From Anolis sagrei (taxonomy: Eukaryota > Chordata > Lepidosauria > Squamata > Anolidae), in contig NC_090023.1 of NCBI RefSeq assembly GCF_037176765.1, positions 145,892,866 to 145,956,865 on the forward strand: a stretch of DNA of 64,000 nucleotides. The letters run 5' to 3'. The translations under genes and the position numbers were made by a program. This document shows, piece by piece, positions 11,701 through 21,975 of this stretch. Within the stretch, counting starts at the first letter, position 1, and the number at the start of each line of letters is the position of its first letter. The notes beneath the pieces were generated by a model that saw nothing but the letters and a program-made list of their open reading frames with translations, was not told where the DNA came from and ran no database searches.

Positions 11701-14700
11701 CAGAGGCTGGATGGCCATCTGTCAGGGGTGATTTGAATGCAATATTCCTGCTTCTTGGCAGGGGGTTGGACTGGATGGCCCATGAGGTCTCTTCCAACTC
11801 TGATTCTATGATTCTATGAAATCCAAGGTGTGTATAGCTTTTGAATGCACATTTTCGCCCAATATTCACATGTTACTATCGGATCACACAAGATCGATGT
11901 ACCCAAGGAAGCTAGGACTTCTCTCCAACTGATTGAATAAACAGCTTGTTTTTAATGACAACACAAAAATGTGATGTATTTTCCTTACTAGAATTAAGAC
12001 ATATATTCGTTTGTTAATGGAGGTTTTTCAGTTCAAATATGGTACTGGATACTATTAGCTTCCTTGCAAATGACTCTTCCTTTCATTTGTGGGCTTCCTT
12101 CTACTCCACAGACAATGCATGCCCACGCTCAGTTCTGTATGAGTGGCGACCACACCCTGGAGGGCACAGAGCATGCCATTCGGGAGATTGTAAAAGAAGA
12201 GGCCGACGAGTACTTTGTTATTGTCTTAAGTGATGCCAATCTGGAGCGGTATGGGATCCCTGCAGCAAGGTTTGCCCAAACCTTGACCATCAACCCCAAA
12301 GTGAATGCTTTTGCCATATTTATAGGATCTTTGGGGAACCAGGCAGACAGGTATGTGAGTGAATTCATGATTCAAGAGGAGATTGAGGCTGTGACAACAA
12401 GAAAACTTCTGTTCTAAAATCACGTATAGAATGAGATGCTCTCCCTTGTTTTGTGATCTGTAAAAGAATAATAGAGATTGTGGAAGAAGACACAAATAGT
12501 TTATGATGATCTTAAGCTGTGCTGTTGGAGGCTGCTAAAGTTTTTGCACCTCAAAAATGTACTCTTGCAGCTACGTTATGCAGATGCAGCATTTACCACA
12601 TTGTGTTGTCGAAGCCTTTCATGGCTGGAATCACTGGGTGAGTTTTCTGGGCTATATGGCCATTTTCCAGAAGCATTCTCTCCTGATGTTTCACCCACAT
12701 CTATGGCAGGCATCCTCAGAGGTTGTGAAGTCTGTTGGAAACTAGGTAAGTGAGGTTTATATATTTGTGGAATGTCCAGGATGGGAGAAATAGTCTGGCA
12801 GCTGGTTTCCTCCTTTCTGTTGAAATTGTACACATGCTTGTGGATTTCAATGATCCCACCAAATGCAGCACCCAAACACAAATAAAGGAACATGAGAAGC
12901 ACTGCAGATTAATTCAACCAGAGAAGTCTGCCATAGCAAAACACTTGATGAACCAACGCGAACACACATTATTTGAGAATACAGAAATGCTGGACCGCTC
13001 TAACAACCACCATGTCAGACTAATTGAATTTGGACTATTTTAAATGGTTTTAATTTATATTAATGTTTTATATATTTTGTAATTGCTGTTTTATCTGTGT
13101 GTATATGGGAGGCATCAAATTGTTGCCAGCTGTAAGCCGCCCTAAGTCCCCCTTTGGGGTTTGAGAAGGGCGGGGTACAAATATTTGAAATAATAAATAA
13201 ATAAATCTAGAGAAGCCATTGAAATCCACAAGCATGTGGGCAACTTCACCAGAAAGAAACCATGAAAATGAACACAATTTTGCTACCAGTATTTTTAAAA
13301 AACCCTCAAAAATCGGGACAGCAAATAAAGAACAATACTCACAAAACAAGGGAATTCCAGATAGGAGACAATCAGGGTCAGTTTACACCTCCCAAGAAAG
13401 GATCCCCCTCCCCAAGGCAGGAAGCAGTCAGGCTTCGAAGCTGCAAGTCATTCGGTGCTAATCAAGGTGGCCAATTGCAACACTTGCCTCCAACAGACAA
13501 GAGTTCTTTCTCCCACCCTGGACATTATTCCACAGATATATAAACCTCACTTGCCTAGTTTCCAACAGACTTCACAATCTCTGAGGATGCCTGCCATAGA
13601 TGTGGGCAAAAGGTCAGGAAAGAACGCTGCCGGAACGTGGCCATACAGCCCAGAAAACTCACAGCAACCCAGCTTACCACATACGTTATGCGTCAGTCAT
13701 TGTGCTTCTACTTTGTTCCCATCACCCAGAGCTGAGAAGCCTGTAAAAGTTTGATCAAGGAATTGCTCGGGGTCTCATTCCTTGAAAAAAAATGTTTATT
13801 TTAAGCAGACATCCCATTGCATTCTGAAGGAATAAGCATCACAGTAGCTAGAGAGTTGTTGCTTGGAGTGGTCCTTGGTCAAAGGTCTGTCCCTGAGCAG
13901 AAGCAGCTGTAGTTGGTGGACACAAATATTGAGCACATTGGGAGGAAAACCTTGCCACATCAAATAGCTTTAAGTGTCCTTGACTGGCAGCCCTCCTGTT
14001 TATCCCGAGAGAGGTAGGCCCACTCTAGGCATAGCAAAATTGCTAAGAGAAATGCCTGAGTGCAAGGTTTCCCCATTGCTCTGTGCTAGGCTTGTTTGAT
14101 TAAAAAATGGCTCAAAATTCATTTCGGATGTAGGGGGCGCTGGTGGTTCGATTCTAAAGTCAATTCCGATCTTTACAGAAAAAAATTCAAAACTTTTTGA
14201 AACTTCCAAGACTTCCGAATCGTTTCGTTAATGGTTTGAAAATGTTATTTCCTGCTTCATTGGATAGTCTTTACTTTGAAAGTAGTTGTTACACTCCAGA
14301 AACTTTGTGTGGCACAAACTGTGTTAAATTGGTAGAGAAAAGAAATCATAGTACAGTGCATAGTATAGTATAGAAGAAGGACAAAATCAGAGGAATTAAT
14401 TCCTTCCTTCTCCAGTTTCCCCCCTCTTCTTCTCCCTCGCAAGGCTCAAGCCAAGCGAGAGGGACAAGAAGAAGGGCAAAACCGGAGAAGGAAAGAATAA
14501 AATAACCTTGGGAGAAATCTGAACGTTATGGAATATTTCCAAAAAAAGGTAAGTGGTTCAAAGTTAGATTTGCCCCTCCCACTTTTCCTGCATGGTTCAA
14601 AACTGCTTCGGACGCCCAAATTCCGTAGGTTTTTATGACTTTTAGGTTTTTCGAACTGAACCTGTCAAACTCTACTCAATGCCACTGAAGCCTTTCCATT

Positions 14701-14927
14701 TACAGTCATAACACATGGATTTAAAACTCTTTTCTTAAGAAGGTTCATTTAAATGTTTTTGATTTACTTAAAAGAGAGTGGGATTTGTAATGGTAATTTT
14801 CTTTTTCTTAATGTCTAGGTTGCAAAGGACCCTGCCAGCAGGCCGCTCTTTTATTGCTTTGGATACCAAGGAAATTCCACAGATTTTGCAGCAGATCTTT
14901 ACCTCCACCATGCTGTCCAGTGCCTAG
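3970..14927 (+). CDS. VWA8: VWA8, last five coding exons (3' part of gene)
   Basis: VWA8 is a large mitochondrial protein with AAA+ ATPase modules and a C-terminal von Willebrand factor A domain. Only the C-terminal part, about 245 codons, lies here. The exons are 3970-4095, 8094-8252, 9024-9122, 12112-12350 and 14819-14927; each is bounded by AG and GT and phases match (0, 0, 0, 2 then 1 base). The VWA metal-site motif DVSGS follows KPKRLRLVV in the second exon. The last exon ends [10 protein letters not shown] and then TAG, matching the vertebrate VWA8 C terminus that I recall. No stop or frameshift interrupts the exons, so the gene looks functional. Earlier exons lie to the left of the window. 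The introns are full of transposons. The gene converges on RGCC, as in mammals. The identification is very secure from protein similarity; the cellular role is taken from the family, not from this sequence. Confidence 0.96.
4829..5018. mobile_element. Penelope-like arm palindrome
   Basis: Two inverted copies of the same 90-base arm are joined with almost no spacer (junction near 4918-4928), so the whole 190 bases can fold back. The arms match those at 2919-3244. Confidence 0.65.
5104..5240. mobile_element. hAT MITE with SPIN-like ends
   Basis: It starts CAGTGGTTCTCAACCTGG and ends with its inverse complement, so it is a near-perfect foldback of about 136 bases. ACTATCA stands directly before (5097-5103) and after (5241-5247), a target duplication close to the 8 bases expected for hAT. 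The interior carries ACAACTCCCAGAAATCCCAG and its complement. Confidence 0.85.
6559..7895 (+). repeat. tRNA-derived SINE split by a SPIN-type hAT
   Basis: The 5' end (6559-6587, GCAATGGGTTAAAC) and the body (7588-7895, with a B-box-like AGTTCAAATCT) belong to one SINE related to the copy at 9362-9696. The hAT at 6588-7579 divides them. A LINE-type tail follows at 7896-8062. Confidence 0.75.
6588..7579. mobile_element. Non-autonomous SPIN-type hAT transposon
   Basis: It starts CAGTGTATCTCAACCTGG and ends GGTTGAGAAAGACTG. Near the left end is CCAAAACCATCAGAAAACAT and near the right end TTTTATGGTTGGGGGTCACC and GAGGAACTGTATTAAGGG, both typical of SPIN non-autonomous elements as I remember them. 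The target duplication is GGTTAAAC (6580-6587) and GTTTAAAC (7580-7587). The middle (about 6940-7415) carries a module with CAACTACAACTCCCAAATG that also occurs in the Helitrons at 54-60 kb. There is no transposase. Confidence 0.85.
7896..8062 (+). repeat. LINE-type SINE tail with (ATT)n before a VWA8 exon
   Basis: It has GACATTGAATGTTTTCC, then CTGAGACCCTCCAGGGAGAAGG and AATATAAAATAAA, followed by about 14 ATT units (8020-8060). It ends about 32 bases before the VWA8 acceptor at 8093. Confidence 0.75.
8094..8252 (+). CDS. VWA8: VWA8 exon with the VWA metal-binding (MIDAS) motif
   Basis: This exon has 53 codons, phase 0. It starts [15 protein letters not shown], carries [15 protein letters not shown] (the DxSxS metal-ion motif) and ends FENYEQKFK. 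The acceptor is TTTCCTTTAAG and the donor GTAATT. The acceptor lies only about 32 bases after the (ATT)n tail of a SINE insertion, so the branch-point region is partly repeat-derived or squeezed. Confidence 0.96.
8708..8779. repeat. AT-rich microsatellite (ATAATT / ATT)n
   Basis: Simple repeats of ATAATT and then about 13 ATT units in a VWA8 intron. Confidence 0.9.
9024..9122 (+). CDS. VWA8: VWA8 exon (middle of the VWA domain)
   Basis: This exon has 33 codons, phase 0, starting [16 protein letters not shown] and ending [11 protein letters not shown]. The acceptor is CATGCAG and the donor GTAAAC. The GHSGDG turn is typical of the VWA8 family. Confidence 0.95.
9362..9696 (+). repeat. tRNA-derived SINE (type B, near full length)
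   Basis: It opens with CCCTGGTGGCACAGCAGG (A-box region) and has a B box GGTTCGAATC at about 9427. The body includes GAGTACATCAATAGGTACTA and GTCATGCTGGCTGCATGAC and it ends ACTTAATGTCAAGGGG plus TTACCTTTACC. The family is common in anole-like lizards; the library name was not checked. Confidence 0.85.
9740..9828 (-). repeat. 5S-derived SINE fragment
   Basis: The piece 'CTTAGGCGAGGAATATTCAA' with GGTGGTTTTGCCAGTTCCTT matches the non-5S part of the 5S-derived SINE seen at 16860-17060. The 5S-like end is missing. Confidence 0.55.
9896..10251. repeat. 129-base tandem repeat, about 2.8 copies
   Basis: Equivalent points are at 9901, 10030 and 10159, so the unit is 129 bases (divisible by 3, which keeps frames open on both strands). 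The units are nearly identical, suggesting recent expansion. Confidence 0.9.
10290..10555. repeat. GC-rich 45-base minisatellite
   Basis: CTCCATCACTCCCC recurs at about 10328, 10373, 10452, 10497 and 10542, mostly 45 bases apart; one unit is short. Units contain CACACACACGCAACCCCA and CCGCCGCCG. Confidence 0.85.
10625..11225. repeat. Purine-rich low-complexity tract (GGAA/GAAA)
   Basis: Long runs of GGAAGGAAAG-type sequence, split at about 10890-11035 by a Helitron-like hairpin, an (ATT)n run and L2-tail-like sequence. Long open frames on both strands here are low complexity. Confidence 0.85.
11355..11818 (+). repeat. CR1 LINE 3' end
   Basis: It has CTATGAGGAGCGGCTTAAGG, GTGGAGGCTCCTTC, GGCTGGATGGCCATCTGTCA, GGTTGGACTGGATGGCCCAT and the (ATTCTATG)n tail that ends CR1 elements in birds and reptiles. 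It directly follows the Helitron. Confidence 0.9.
12112..12350 (+). CDS. VWA8: VWA8 exon (VWA core)
   Basis: This exon has 79 codons plus 2 bases. It starts [20 protein letters not shown] and includes the hydrophobic strand [10 protein letters not shown] and the strand [11 protein letters not shown]. The acceptor is ACTCCACAG and the donor GTATGT. The split AG|G codon is completed in the last exon. Confidence 0.96.
12605..12842 (-). mobile_element. Penelope-like element, inverted 3' part
   Basis: The - strand contains the start of a short coding stretch [12 protein letters not shown] and then the family's 3' arm (GGCCATTTTCCAGAAGCATT on +). It sits head to head with the + strand copy that follows, an arrangement usual for Penelope-like insertions. 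It is a fossil fragment. Confidence 0.7.
12845..13036 (+). mobile_element. Penelope-like element, GIY-YIG region fragment
   Basis: The + strand reads [20 protein letters not shown] and then [20 protein letters not shown], typical of the C-terminal GIY-YIG endonuclease domain of Penelope-like elements. A LINE-type tail at 13037-13207 separates it from its downstream part. Confidence 0.8.
13037..13207 (+). repeat. L2-like LINE 3' tail inserted in the Penelope-like copy
   Basis: It ends with GTAAGCCGCCCTAAGTCCCC, GAAGGGCGGGGTACAAATAT and (AAAT)n. It lies between two parts of one Penelope-like copy, so it came later. Confidence 0.8.
13208..13673 (+). mobile_element. Penelope-like element, 3' end
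   Basis: It resumes with [15 protein letters not shown], then a non-coding 3' part, then the arm that ends near ACTCACAGCAACCC. It pairs with the inverted copy at 12605-12842. Confidence 0.75.
14085..14685. repeat. Possible unclassified DNA element
   Basis: The ends look loosely alike in inverted sense (GCTAGGCTTGTTTGATTAAA and GAACTGAACCTGTCAAACTC), and the interior has short TTTTTCGAA / TTCGGA motifs seen in lizard DNA elements. No coding sequence and no clear target duplication was seen. Confidence 0.3.
14819..14927 (+). CDS. VWA8: VWA8 terminal coding exon
   Basis: After TTAATGTCTAG the exon reads [20 protein letters not shown] and ends MLSSA with TAG at 14925-14927. It closes the frame carried over from the exon ending at 12350. 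Confidence 0.95.
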
Positions 14928-15250
14928 GAAGTGCCTGCTTTTCATGAGTAACTGAATGGTTGAAGAATATGGGAAACAGCTCAAAGTAATCAGGAAGATG
15001 AGTTAAACCTTAGAGCTGCATCACTAATAATTTCTGCTTTATATTGGAGTAAATATTGTAATGTACTTTGTACTATTGTACTATTTGCACTTTTGAATGA
15101 ACATTTACCCATTGCTCCTCTTGGGTTAAAGAGCCGGTCTGAAGATCACAATCAAAGTCTTCTGGTAAACTGCCATAATTTCCTAGATATTATGCTTTGC
15201 ACTGGATACCGATCTATGGAGTCTGAAATAAAGGATATCTAACATTTTTC
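14928..15250 (+). other. VWA8: VWA8 3' UTR
   Basis: About 320 bases of non-coding, AT-rich sequence without recognisable repeats run from the stop codon to just past an AATAAA at 15227-15232. The cleavage point is inferred at about 15245-15255. Confidence 0.75.
15227..15232 (+). terminator. VWA8: VWA8 poly(A) signal AATAAA
   Basis: This is a canonical AATAAA about 300 bases after the VWA8 stop, followed within 40 bases by a T/GT-rich stretch. It is the first canonical signal after the stop codon. Confidence 0.75.
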
Positions 15251-15399
15251 TGGTGGTTATTTTCAAGAATTGATATATTTTGTTCATTTCTAATACTATT
15301 TTTGAATATCAGCAGCAACAATAATAATTCCTTGCTGTGCCCAGAACATGATTTCAGACTATCCTACTCAAAAGCCATATCAGAAATTATAAGTGCATT

Positions 15400-15418
15400 T
15401 GGGGGGGGGGGGGGGGGG
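15400..15418 (+). repeat. Poly(G) run
   Basis: About 18 consecutive G. Other long G runs lie near 46866, 49336, 51973 and 52906. Their exact length is prone to assembly error. Confidence 0.8.
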
Positions 15419-15504
15419 AGTGAGAAAACCGGGGAAGAGGGGCTGGGATATTCTGTTCAGTAAGAATAAACAATTCCAAAAGGACAGCTCTCGCTTGAAT
15501 CCTA

Positions 15505-15665
15505 GAGTAGGAAGAGACCCCAAGGGCCATCCAGTCCAACCTCCTGCCATTCAGAAACACCCAATCAAAGTATCACCAACAGATGGCTGTTGAACCTCTG
15601 CTTAAAAACATCCAGAGAAGGAAGGAGACTCTACCATGCCCAAGGTAACATATTCCATTGTTAAA
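15505..15665 (-). repeat. CR1 3' end fragment
   Basis: GGCCATCCAGTCCAACCTCC and AACAGATGGCTGTTGAACCT are the complement of the CR1 3' end seen at 11650-11800. Confidence 0.85.
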
Positions 15666-15799
15666 TAACTTGACTCCCCTCTTTTATCTCCTTTTATACT
15701 TGCGGAAAGGCTGGAGCTCCTTTGTGTCTCTTTGGAGTTCCCAGCAAGCGAGACTGCCATGCTGTTGAGAAGCCACTTCAACCATCATAGCTCAATTAT

Positions 15800-16125
15800 A
15801 TTGAGTCCAGGTATTTGTAGTTTGGTGAGGCACCAACATTTTTTGGCACAGAGAGTTAAAGTCCAGAATGAATATTCCTATGACTCCATAGCATTGAGCC
15901 ATAGCAGTTAACATGATGCCAAACTGCTTTAATTCTACAGTGTGGATGCACCCTATGTTGTTCATTGGGCTCTGCTAGGAGTATTCAGAAGTGGCACAGC
16001 ACTCCTTGGCAGAAAAGGCTCAAGGCCTTGTGAAACTACAGCTCCCATGATTCCATATCACTGAGTCAAGTAGTTAAAGTGGTGTCAAGCTACATTTCTT
16101 ATACAGCGTAGATGCACCCCAAGGA
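15800..16125. repeat. Relics of a non-autonomous DNA transposon
   Basis: Two similar stretches, CCATAGCATTGAGCCATAGC with CTACAGTGTGGATGCACCC (15880-15955) and CATATCACTGAGTCAAGTAG with ACAGCGTAGATGCACCCC (16040-16120), belong to a repeat common in lizards. No transposase is seen. Confidence 0.5.
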
Positions 16126-16855
16126 AGCTGAGGTAGAAGTGCTTTGAGGGAAGGGCTCTCGATTTATCTGGTTTTCCTTTCCATCACTGGAAGCTTTGGT
16201 GTTCTAATACTTTTGTATTTAAAGAAGGAGTTAAAGTGCAGAGCAGCTGGAACATAGACCTTTTTGGTCAAATTACAAAGAATGAACTTTTTGCTGCTGT
16301 GCATTACATTTGCTAGCAAATTTATTTTTGAGGAAATAAATGGGTGTGTGAGCCTCTCCCTTGTTTAACCTATTCCTTTGGGCCCTTGCTTGAGCCAAGT
16401 CAAGTGTGGAGACACAGAGAGGTCAGAAGAGCAGAGATGTATCCTCTTTTCCTTCCCCTTCCCTTCCAGAGTACAGCTTGCACCTCTTGGGGTAGGGCGA
16501 AACCCAAAGGGAGAAAGAGGGAGAGCACCTCAGACCCCACAGGGCTCAAGAAGGAGCAGTCATGGGCAAGGCAGTGGCAGTGATACTAATAGAGCGGAGC
16601 TAGGCAGGAGTGATGTCTGCTGGTGGTGGCAATGGTTGTTTGTTGCTGTGGTGCCTCTTTCTTACTGCTCCTCAATGAAGGCATGGAAGATCAATGCCCA
16701 GCAGCTGGCACCCCTCAAGGCTCAGGTGTGCCTTTCGGGCTCTTTGCCGACTATACCAGCTGATAGATTTTTAAAATGGAAAGGAGGAACATAGGAAAGA
16801 AGCCAACAATCTGAACAGAACTAATTTCCTTGTGTTGCCATCTGCCTATTGTGTG
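16126..16855. other. Intergenic, nothing recognised
   Basis: GC-moderate sequence with a 138-codon open frame (16378-16794) that shows no known family and no codon signature I can support. No repeat was identified. Confidence 0.4.
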
Positions 16856-16859
16856 TCTC

Positions 16860-17060
16860 TCTGTGTGAGTGCCTTCAGGTTGCCTGTTGCCTTATGGCAA
16901 CCCAAGGATTTTCTTAGACAAGAAACACTCAGGTGTGGCTTTGATAGTTCCTTACTCTGAAATATAATATTCAGCATTTAGTATTTCTTGACTGCCTCCC
17001 ATCCAAGTACTAACTAGGGCAGACTCTGCTTAGTATCCACGATCAGATGGGATCAGATTT
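16860..17060 (-). repeat. 5S-rRNA-derived SINE (5S-Sauria type)
   Basis: The right end, CTCCCATCCAAGTACTAACT then AGGGCAGACTCTGCTTAG, is the complement of the 5S rRNA internal region. The left part (GCCTTCAGGTTGCCTGTTGC, TTTTCTTAGACAAGAAACAC) is the SINE body. The 5S part acts as a pol III promoter in this family; this copy is diverged. Confidence 0.8.
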
Positions 17061-17174
17061 CTTTCATAGGTGATGAGGAGAAAAACAGCTTCTTCTGAGC
17101 TGTCTACTGTTTGTTGTTCTACAAGTGGCACCTAATTATCAACAGAGATGTGTCAGCACCATCTACTGTTCACA

Positions 17175-17280
17175 TATTACACACTGCCTCTGAGGATGCT
17201 TGCCATAGATGCAGGCAAAACGTCAGGAGAAAATGCCTCTAGAACATGGCCATATAGCCTGAAAAAACCTACAACAACCT
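17175..17280 (+). mobile_element. Penelope-like 3' arm, solo
   Basis: One arm only: CTCTGAGGATGCTTGCCATA through AGAACATGGCCATATAGCCT and ACCTACAACAACC. Confidence 0.7.
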
Positions 17281-17955
17281 ATTACAATGTAGTTCATAGA
17301 GTGGTTTACTGTATTAGTATTGCTTTAAAACTTTGATCACTCAAGTCCTGAAGTTTCCTGGGAGAGTCATGGATCATATCAGCATGAAATGGGTCATGTC
17401 AAATAAGTTTGCCGAAAGAGTATGTGTCTTCATTACTGATTTCTTTCCCAAGATATACAACAAATAAGGAAGATTGTTAGCTTGCACATATACCAGTAGG
17501 TTGCTAGCAGTACAGTTATGATTTTCTTGTGTCATATTTAAGATATCAATCTGGATTCACTGGATTCTGAATGGGTATTTCATTTAATGTTTACTTGAGG
17601 GGGGGGGAGAGAAAAGACTGTATTTACAGAAATGTATATAAGGTTTGATAGCAGCACCAACGTTTAACTTCAAACCAGGTACCTGGTCCATAAATTTATA
17701 ACTTGAGGTGTTTGACAAACCTGCACGTTTGAATATTACATATTGAAATAAACACTGTCTTTTAGAAAAGCAATTTTTATCCTTCACATTTTTGTAAGGC
17801 TCTTTGGGAAAAATATAATATACATTATGATATAATTAAAATTGCATATATTATGCACTGTTAGCAATAATATTGCTTTTATTCTGTAAATATTGCTGGT
17901 GTTAAATTTTGTATTTTTTTCTTGTTCACTATTACAGTACAGTAATACTTTAATA
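17281..17955. other. Intergenic, nothing recognised
   Basis: AT-rich sequence with a short G run at about 17597-17607; no gene or repeat recognised. Confidence 0.4.
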
Positions 17956-17956
17956 C

Positions 17957-18212
17957 CCATTGTGGTGGCACATTGGGTTAAACCCTTGTGCCGACTGAAC
18001 TGCTGACCTAAAGGTCGACGGTTCAAATCTGCAAAACAGGGTGAGCTCTCATCTGTTAGCTCCAGCTTCCTATGTGGAGACATGAGGGAAGCGTCCCACA
18101 GGATGATCAAACATCCAGGTGTTCCCTGAGCAACATCCTTGCAGACAGCCAATTCTCTCACACCAGAAGTGACTTGCAGTTTCTCAAGTCGCTTCTGACA
18201 CAGAAAAAAATA
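17957..18212 (+). repeat. tRNA-derived SINE (type A)
   Basis: It starts GGTGGCACATTGGGTTAAAC (A-box region), has the B-box-like GGTTCAAATCT at about 18020, and ends CCAGAAGTGACTTGCAGTTT then CTCAAGTCGCTTCTGACA and an A-rich tail. Confidence 0.85.
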
Positions 18213-18214
18213 TC

Positions 18215-19135
18215 AATTTGAATCAAAACAGGCTGAACAAATAAAGAATGATATCCTAGTTTACGTCTTTATCATGTCTTATGCTGCTCATCTAGAATAG
18301 AAACAGTTTGAATGTATTTTGTTTTCCATTCAATCATTGCATTTGGCTTATTTGCTCTATTACAATGAAAATAGATTTCTTTTAGAAGATGACAAGTACA
18401 GGCAATGCTGCATTTTGTTGTTTGGCTTCTCAGATATCACTGTTAATCAATACCATTTTGACATCAGAAAACTTCCTTCATTCTCTTTTTTCCTTCCTAT
18501 GAATTTTCTGTGGCATTGTAATAATGAGAACAGGCTCCCTTCTCTTATGGATGGCTCGACTCTTTGAGTGCCCTAGATATATTACTGACCTTTTTCTTTC
18601 CTAGGAAACCTATCATTCAGTGCCTGGCATCATCCATCCTTAGGCAAAGGAATAATGACTTGTCAAGACTGTTCTACATGTAGGTCTTAGAAACAAAATT
18701 CAGTGCATTGTTTGCTACCAGCAATTTGGATGTTGGCTCTTCTAAGCATGGATAGATCAATCAAGACAATGCCAATCATACCTTGCTAGTTCTTAGCAAG
18801 CAGAAACTTTTATTTCAGCCACTGAAAGACTCACTTTAACATGAAAATTAGCAAAGGATCTCTATCTTTGTTTTGAGGTCTGTTCTGTGGGTTCTACTTG
18901 AAATCAATTTAGCCATAGTTTGCATAAATTAAGTTATAGTTCATATGTTCATGTTCACCATTTGCTGACAACGAGTTGCAGTGATGACTAAGCTTGCAAA
19001 AATATTGGAGTGGATTGCCAAAAATATAAATGGTTTATATAGTTATAACAATAGAAAAGATAAAATTATATCTCTTCATATCCTATGCATATAATCTTTC
19101 TGAATAGAGTTGGATTACACAACAGATGATGGTGA
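18215..19135. other. Intergenic, nothing recognised
   Basis: AT-rich unique-looking sequence. No gene or repeat recognised. Confidence 0.4.

Positions 19136-19138
<3 letters not shown>

Positions 19139-19184
<46 letters not shown>
19139..19184. repeat. (ATT)n microsatellite
   Basis: About 15 ATT units. Confidence 0.95.
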
Positions 19185-19589
19185 TTCTTACCAGCCTCTC
19201 CTCAAGGCTCAATATGTGGCACAACACAGTTAAAACACATAATTATAAAATATTATGTAAAATACATATAATAAAACCTATTTCTATGAAATACATATGT
19301 TAAACTACACAGAACAAAAATTAAAATACAGTAAACACAAGACACGGTAGTCCTCAAGTGTACTATAATAAACATTATGTAATAAATGTGAATATAAAAT
19401 TAAAGAACAATTTAATATTTGTATCATGTGTACAAGTTGAAATATAATAAAAATACAATTACACAAAATGTAGGGACACATTCAACATTGCAGAGGGAGA
19501 GTGGTAGTGGGTGTCATGCAGGATCTTGGAATGTAGGGTATTGCATGCATGACCATGTCCACCATCATGATGATCTAACAGCATTTTAG

Positions 19590-20122
19590 GCAGCTTCTAC
19601 ACAGCCACATAATCTGGATCAGAATGTGGATTAAAGAAATCCAGTTCCACTCCATTGGGATTTCCACATGCACCCCAGGAACTGTGAAACAGCTCCTGCA
19701 ACACCCATAAAACTCCATTCACGCTGAATTGATCCGACAGAATGACATTCTTTTTCCCATTGGAGAAATGCACTGAACTGCAGCAGCCCATCAGAATCAG
19801 CAACTTAGCTCATCTTCCAACTCAAAAACAAAACAAAACAAAGTGATTTCTTCTCAGGGATGGAAGGGAAAGGTGTTCGTTTATTTTCCCAAGAGCGCCA
19901 CAGTTAGTTCCTTTATCCAAATTTCCCAGAGGTGGCACTGTTTACATGAGTGTCCAAATTTCCATACACTAATTTTATCACCAATTTCAGACTCTTTCCT
20001 GACTTTCCTGACACATGTTTTCTAGGTGGACGCACATTGCGCCGTGCATTAGGGGTGTGCATTTTTGAGCCCACCATCCCCTATAATCCAAATCATACAG
20101 AAGTTTATAGTATGTGTAGATG
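19590..20122. repeat. Insertion in copy B, probable DNA element
   Basis: The stretch is absent from copy A. Its ends (GGCAGCTTCTACACAGCC and GTATGTGTAGATGGGAC) resemble each other weakly in inverted sense, as in the MITE family at 35686. No coding sequence was seen. Confidence 0.35.
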
Positions 20123-21059
20123 GGACTAGAGTGTGCCTGCTGCCACCTAACTTTCTTTTGTTGTGGAGCTGACAGACTGCTTTGTCACCTTATCAGCGAA
20201 GGAAGCACATCTGCCTTCCGTTAGATGAACAAAAGGTCTTCATAAGTTCAAGGGGAAAGAGTAGTATACTCTGCTTCCTGAGGCTGCATTGTCTTCCTGG
20301 GAAATGTGTAACAAAGCTATTTCATGGAGGAAGCAGACAGTCTCTGCTCATATAACATAGAAAGAAGGGTACGGGATGTGTTTGCCCATTGGTTCAGACT
20401 TAAGTTCTCACTGAGATGAAAAACCTGTGTCTGGTGCCGTCACTTCTGAGGCTTGCCTTATTGAATGCTTCTCCAAAAAGAAAACTCCCAAGTTCATGGG
20501 AAATGTTGTGTTAGGAAAACAATGGTCTATCCTAGTTGTTATAATGCAAGTTCTATAAATGTAGAAAGTTGCTGTAAATTGTAGGAAAATCCTGTTTATA
20601 GTCTGGTGTCATGCAGATGCAGGTTGGCTTACTACCCATTAGTCAAGAAATAGTCTCATAAGTTAAGTATACCAATTGGCATTACTTAATGACAGTTTTC
20701 TAAAACTGAGCGTTTGTTTTGTTGTGTTTGTTTTTGTTAGACATGTCTTTGTGAGGCATTCATGTCACCCTTTCGAAAAATTCCAATAGCGTAGATAGAG
20801 GTACCTTATTTAATAATATATTTTGAATGATTTTTTGTGTGTGGTTAAGTCAAGGCAGAAGCTGGTCACTCCCATTACTCTCTATAAACAAAGACAGAGC
20901 AGATCTCAAGTAAAGAAAAAGATGGATATGTACCTGCAACTTAGTCAAAGATCAATTTTTATTTGTAGAATTAGTGACTTATCACATTTGGCCATCAAGC
21001 GAGTCACAGATACGGACTAGATTCAGAGATTCAAACATGGATCCCTCTTCCTGAGCTTA

Positions 21060-21250
21060 AGTTTAAGGCATGATCCCTCTTCCTTATGACATTTTTTTTC
21101 AAATATTTAAACACAGCTGTCATGTCTCCTCTCAACCTTCTCTTCTCCAGGCTAAACAAACTCATCTCTTTAAGCCGCTCCTCATATGGCATAGTATCCA
21201 GACCTTTGATCTTTTTAGTTGCCCTCCTCCGGATACCTCCTCTGAAAATT
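21060..21250 (-). repeat. CR1 fragment
   Basis: CATGTCTCCTCTCAACCTTC, TTTAAGCCGCTCCTCATATG and TTTTTAGTTGCCCTCCTCCG are the complement of the CR1 3' region; the - strand reads [20 protein letters not shown]. Confidence 0.9.
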
Positions 21251-21424
21251 TCAATTAATAAGAAAGGACAGATGGGTTGAATATTCTGTGAGGCGAGAGG
21301 ACTGTTTCTCATTGACAAATAAGCTCAGGCAGTTTGCAGTATTCTGGTTCCAATGTTTTCAGAAAAACAAAGCAAAGTTACAAGTATGGTAATTTATAAT
21401 AAAGAAGGAAAATGCCTATAAATG

Positions 21425-21975
21425 CTTGTATCACTGGAAGTAAATGACTGTCACTATGGCCATAAGGAAGTAAAGCAGTTCAAAGTGATGCCCTAAAACA
21501 CCACCCAGTGACAGGTCACATATTCAAAATGCTCTCAGCTACCTAAAAACCTGTAGTAACCAATGGATGTGAAAGCTGGACCATAAGGAAGGCTGAGCAA
21601 AAGAAGATGGACACTTTTGAACTGTGATGCCAGAGGAAAATTCAGAGAGTGCCTTGGACCGCAAGAAGATCAAACCAGTCCATACTCCAGGAAATAATAC
21701 CCAACTGCTCACTGGAGGGAAGGATGTCAGAGGCAAAGGTGGAGTACTTTGGCCAAATAATGAGAATAAAGGAAGCTTAGAGAAGACAATAATGCTGGGG
21801 AAAATAGAAGGAAAAAGAAAGAGTGGCCGACCATGGGCAAAGTGGATAGATGGTATCCTTGAAGTGACCAGCTTGACCATGAAGGAGCTGGGGGTGATGG
21901 CAGCCAATAGGGAGTTTTGCCGTGGGCTGGTCCATGAGGTCAGGAAGAGTAGAAAACGACTGAACAAATAAAGAA
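21425..21975 (+). repeat. RTE-BovB LINE 3' end
   Basis: The reading frame ends TLMLGKIEGKRKSGRPWAKW, then IDGILEVTSLTMKELGVMAA and REFCRGLVHEVRKSRKRLNK, the C terminus of BovB-type polyproteins. It is truncated at the 5' side; the early part is decayed but the last 115 codons are still open. Confidence 0.88.

Noticed and set aside
16860-17060. 5S rRNA gene
   Set aside because: Only the internal region is similar, it is diverged and is joined to a SINE body; the same structure recurs at 46475-46645.
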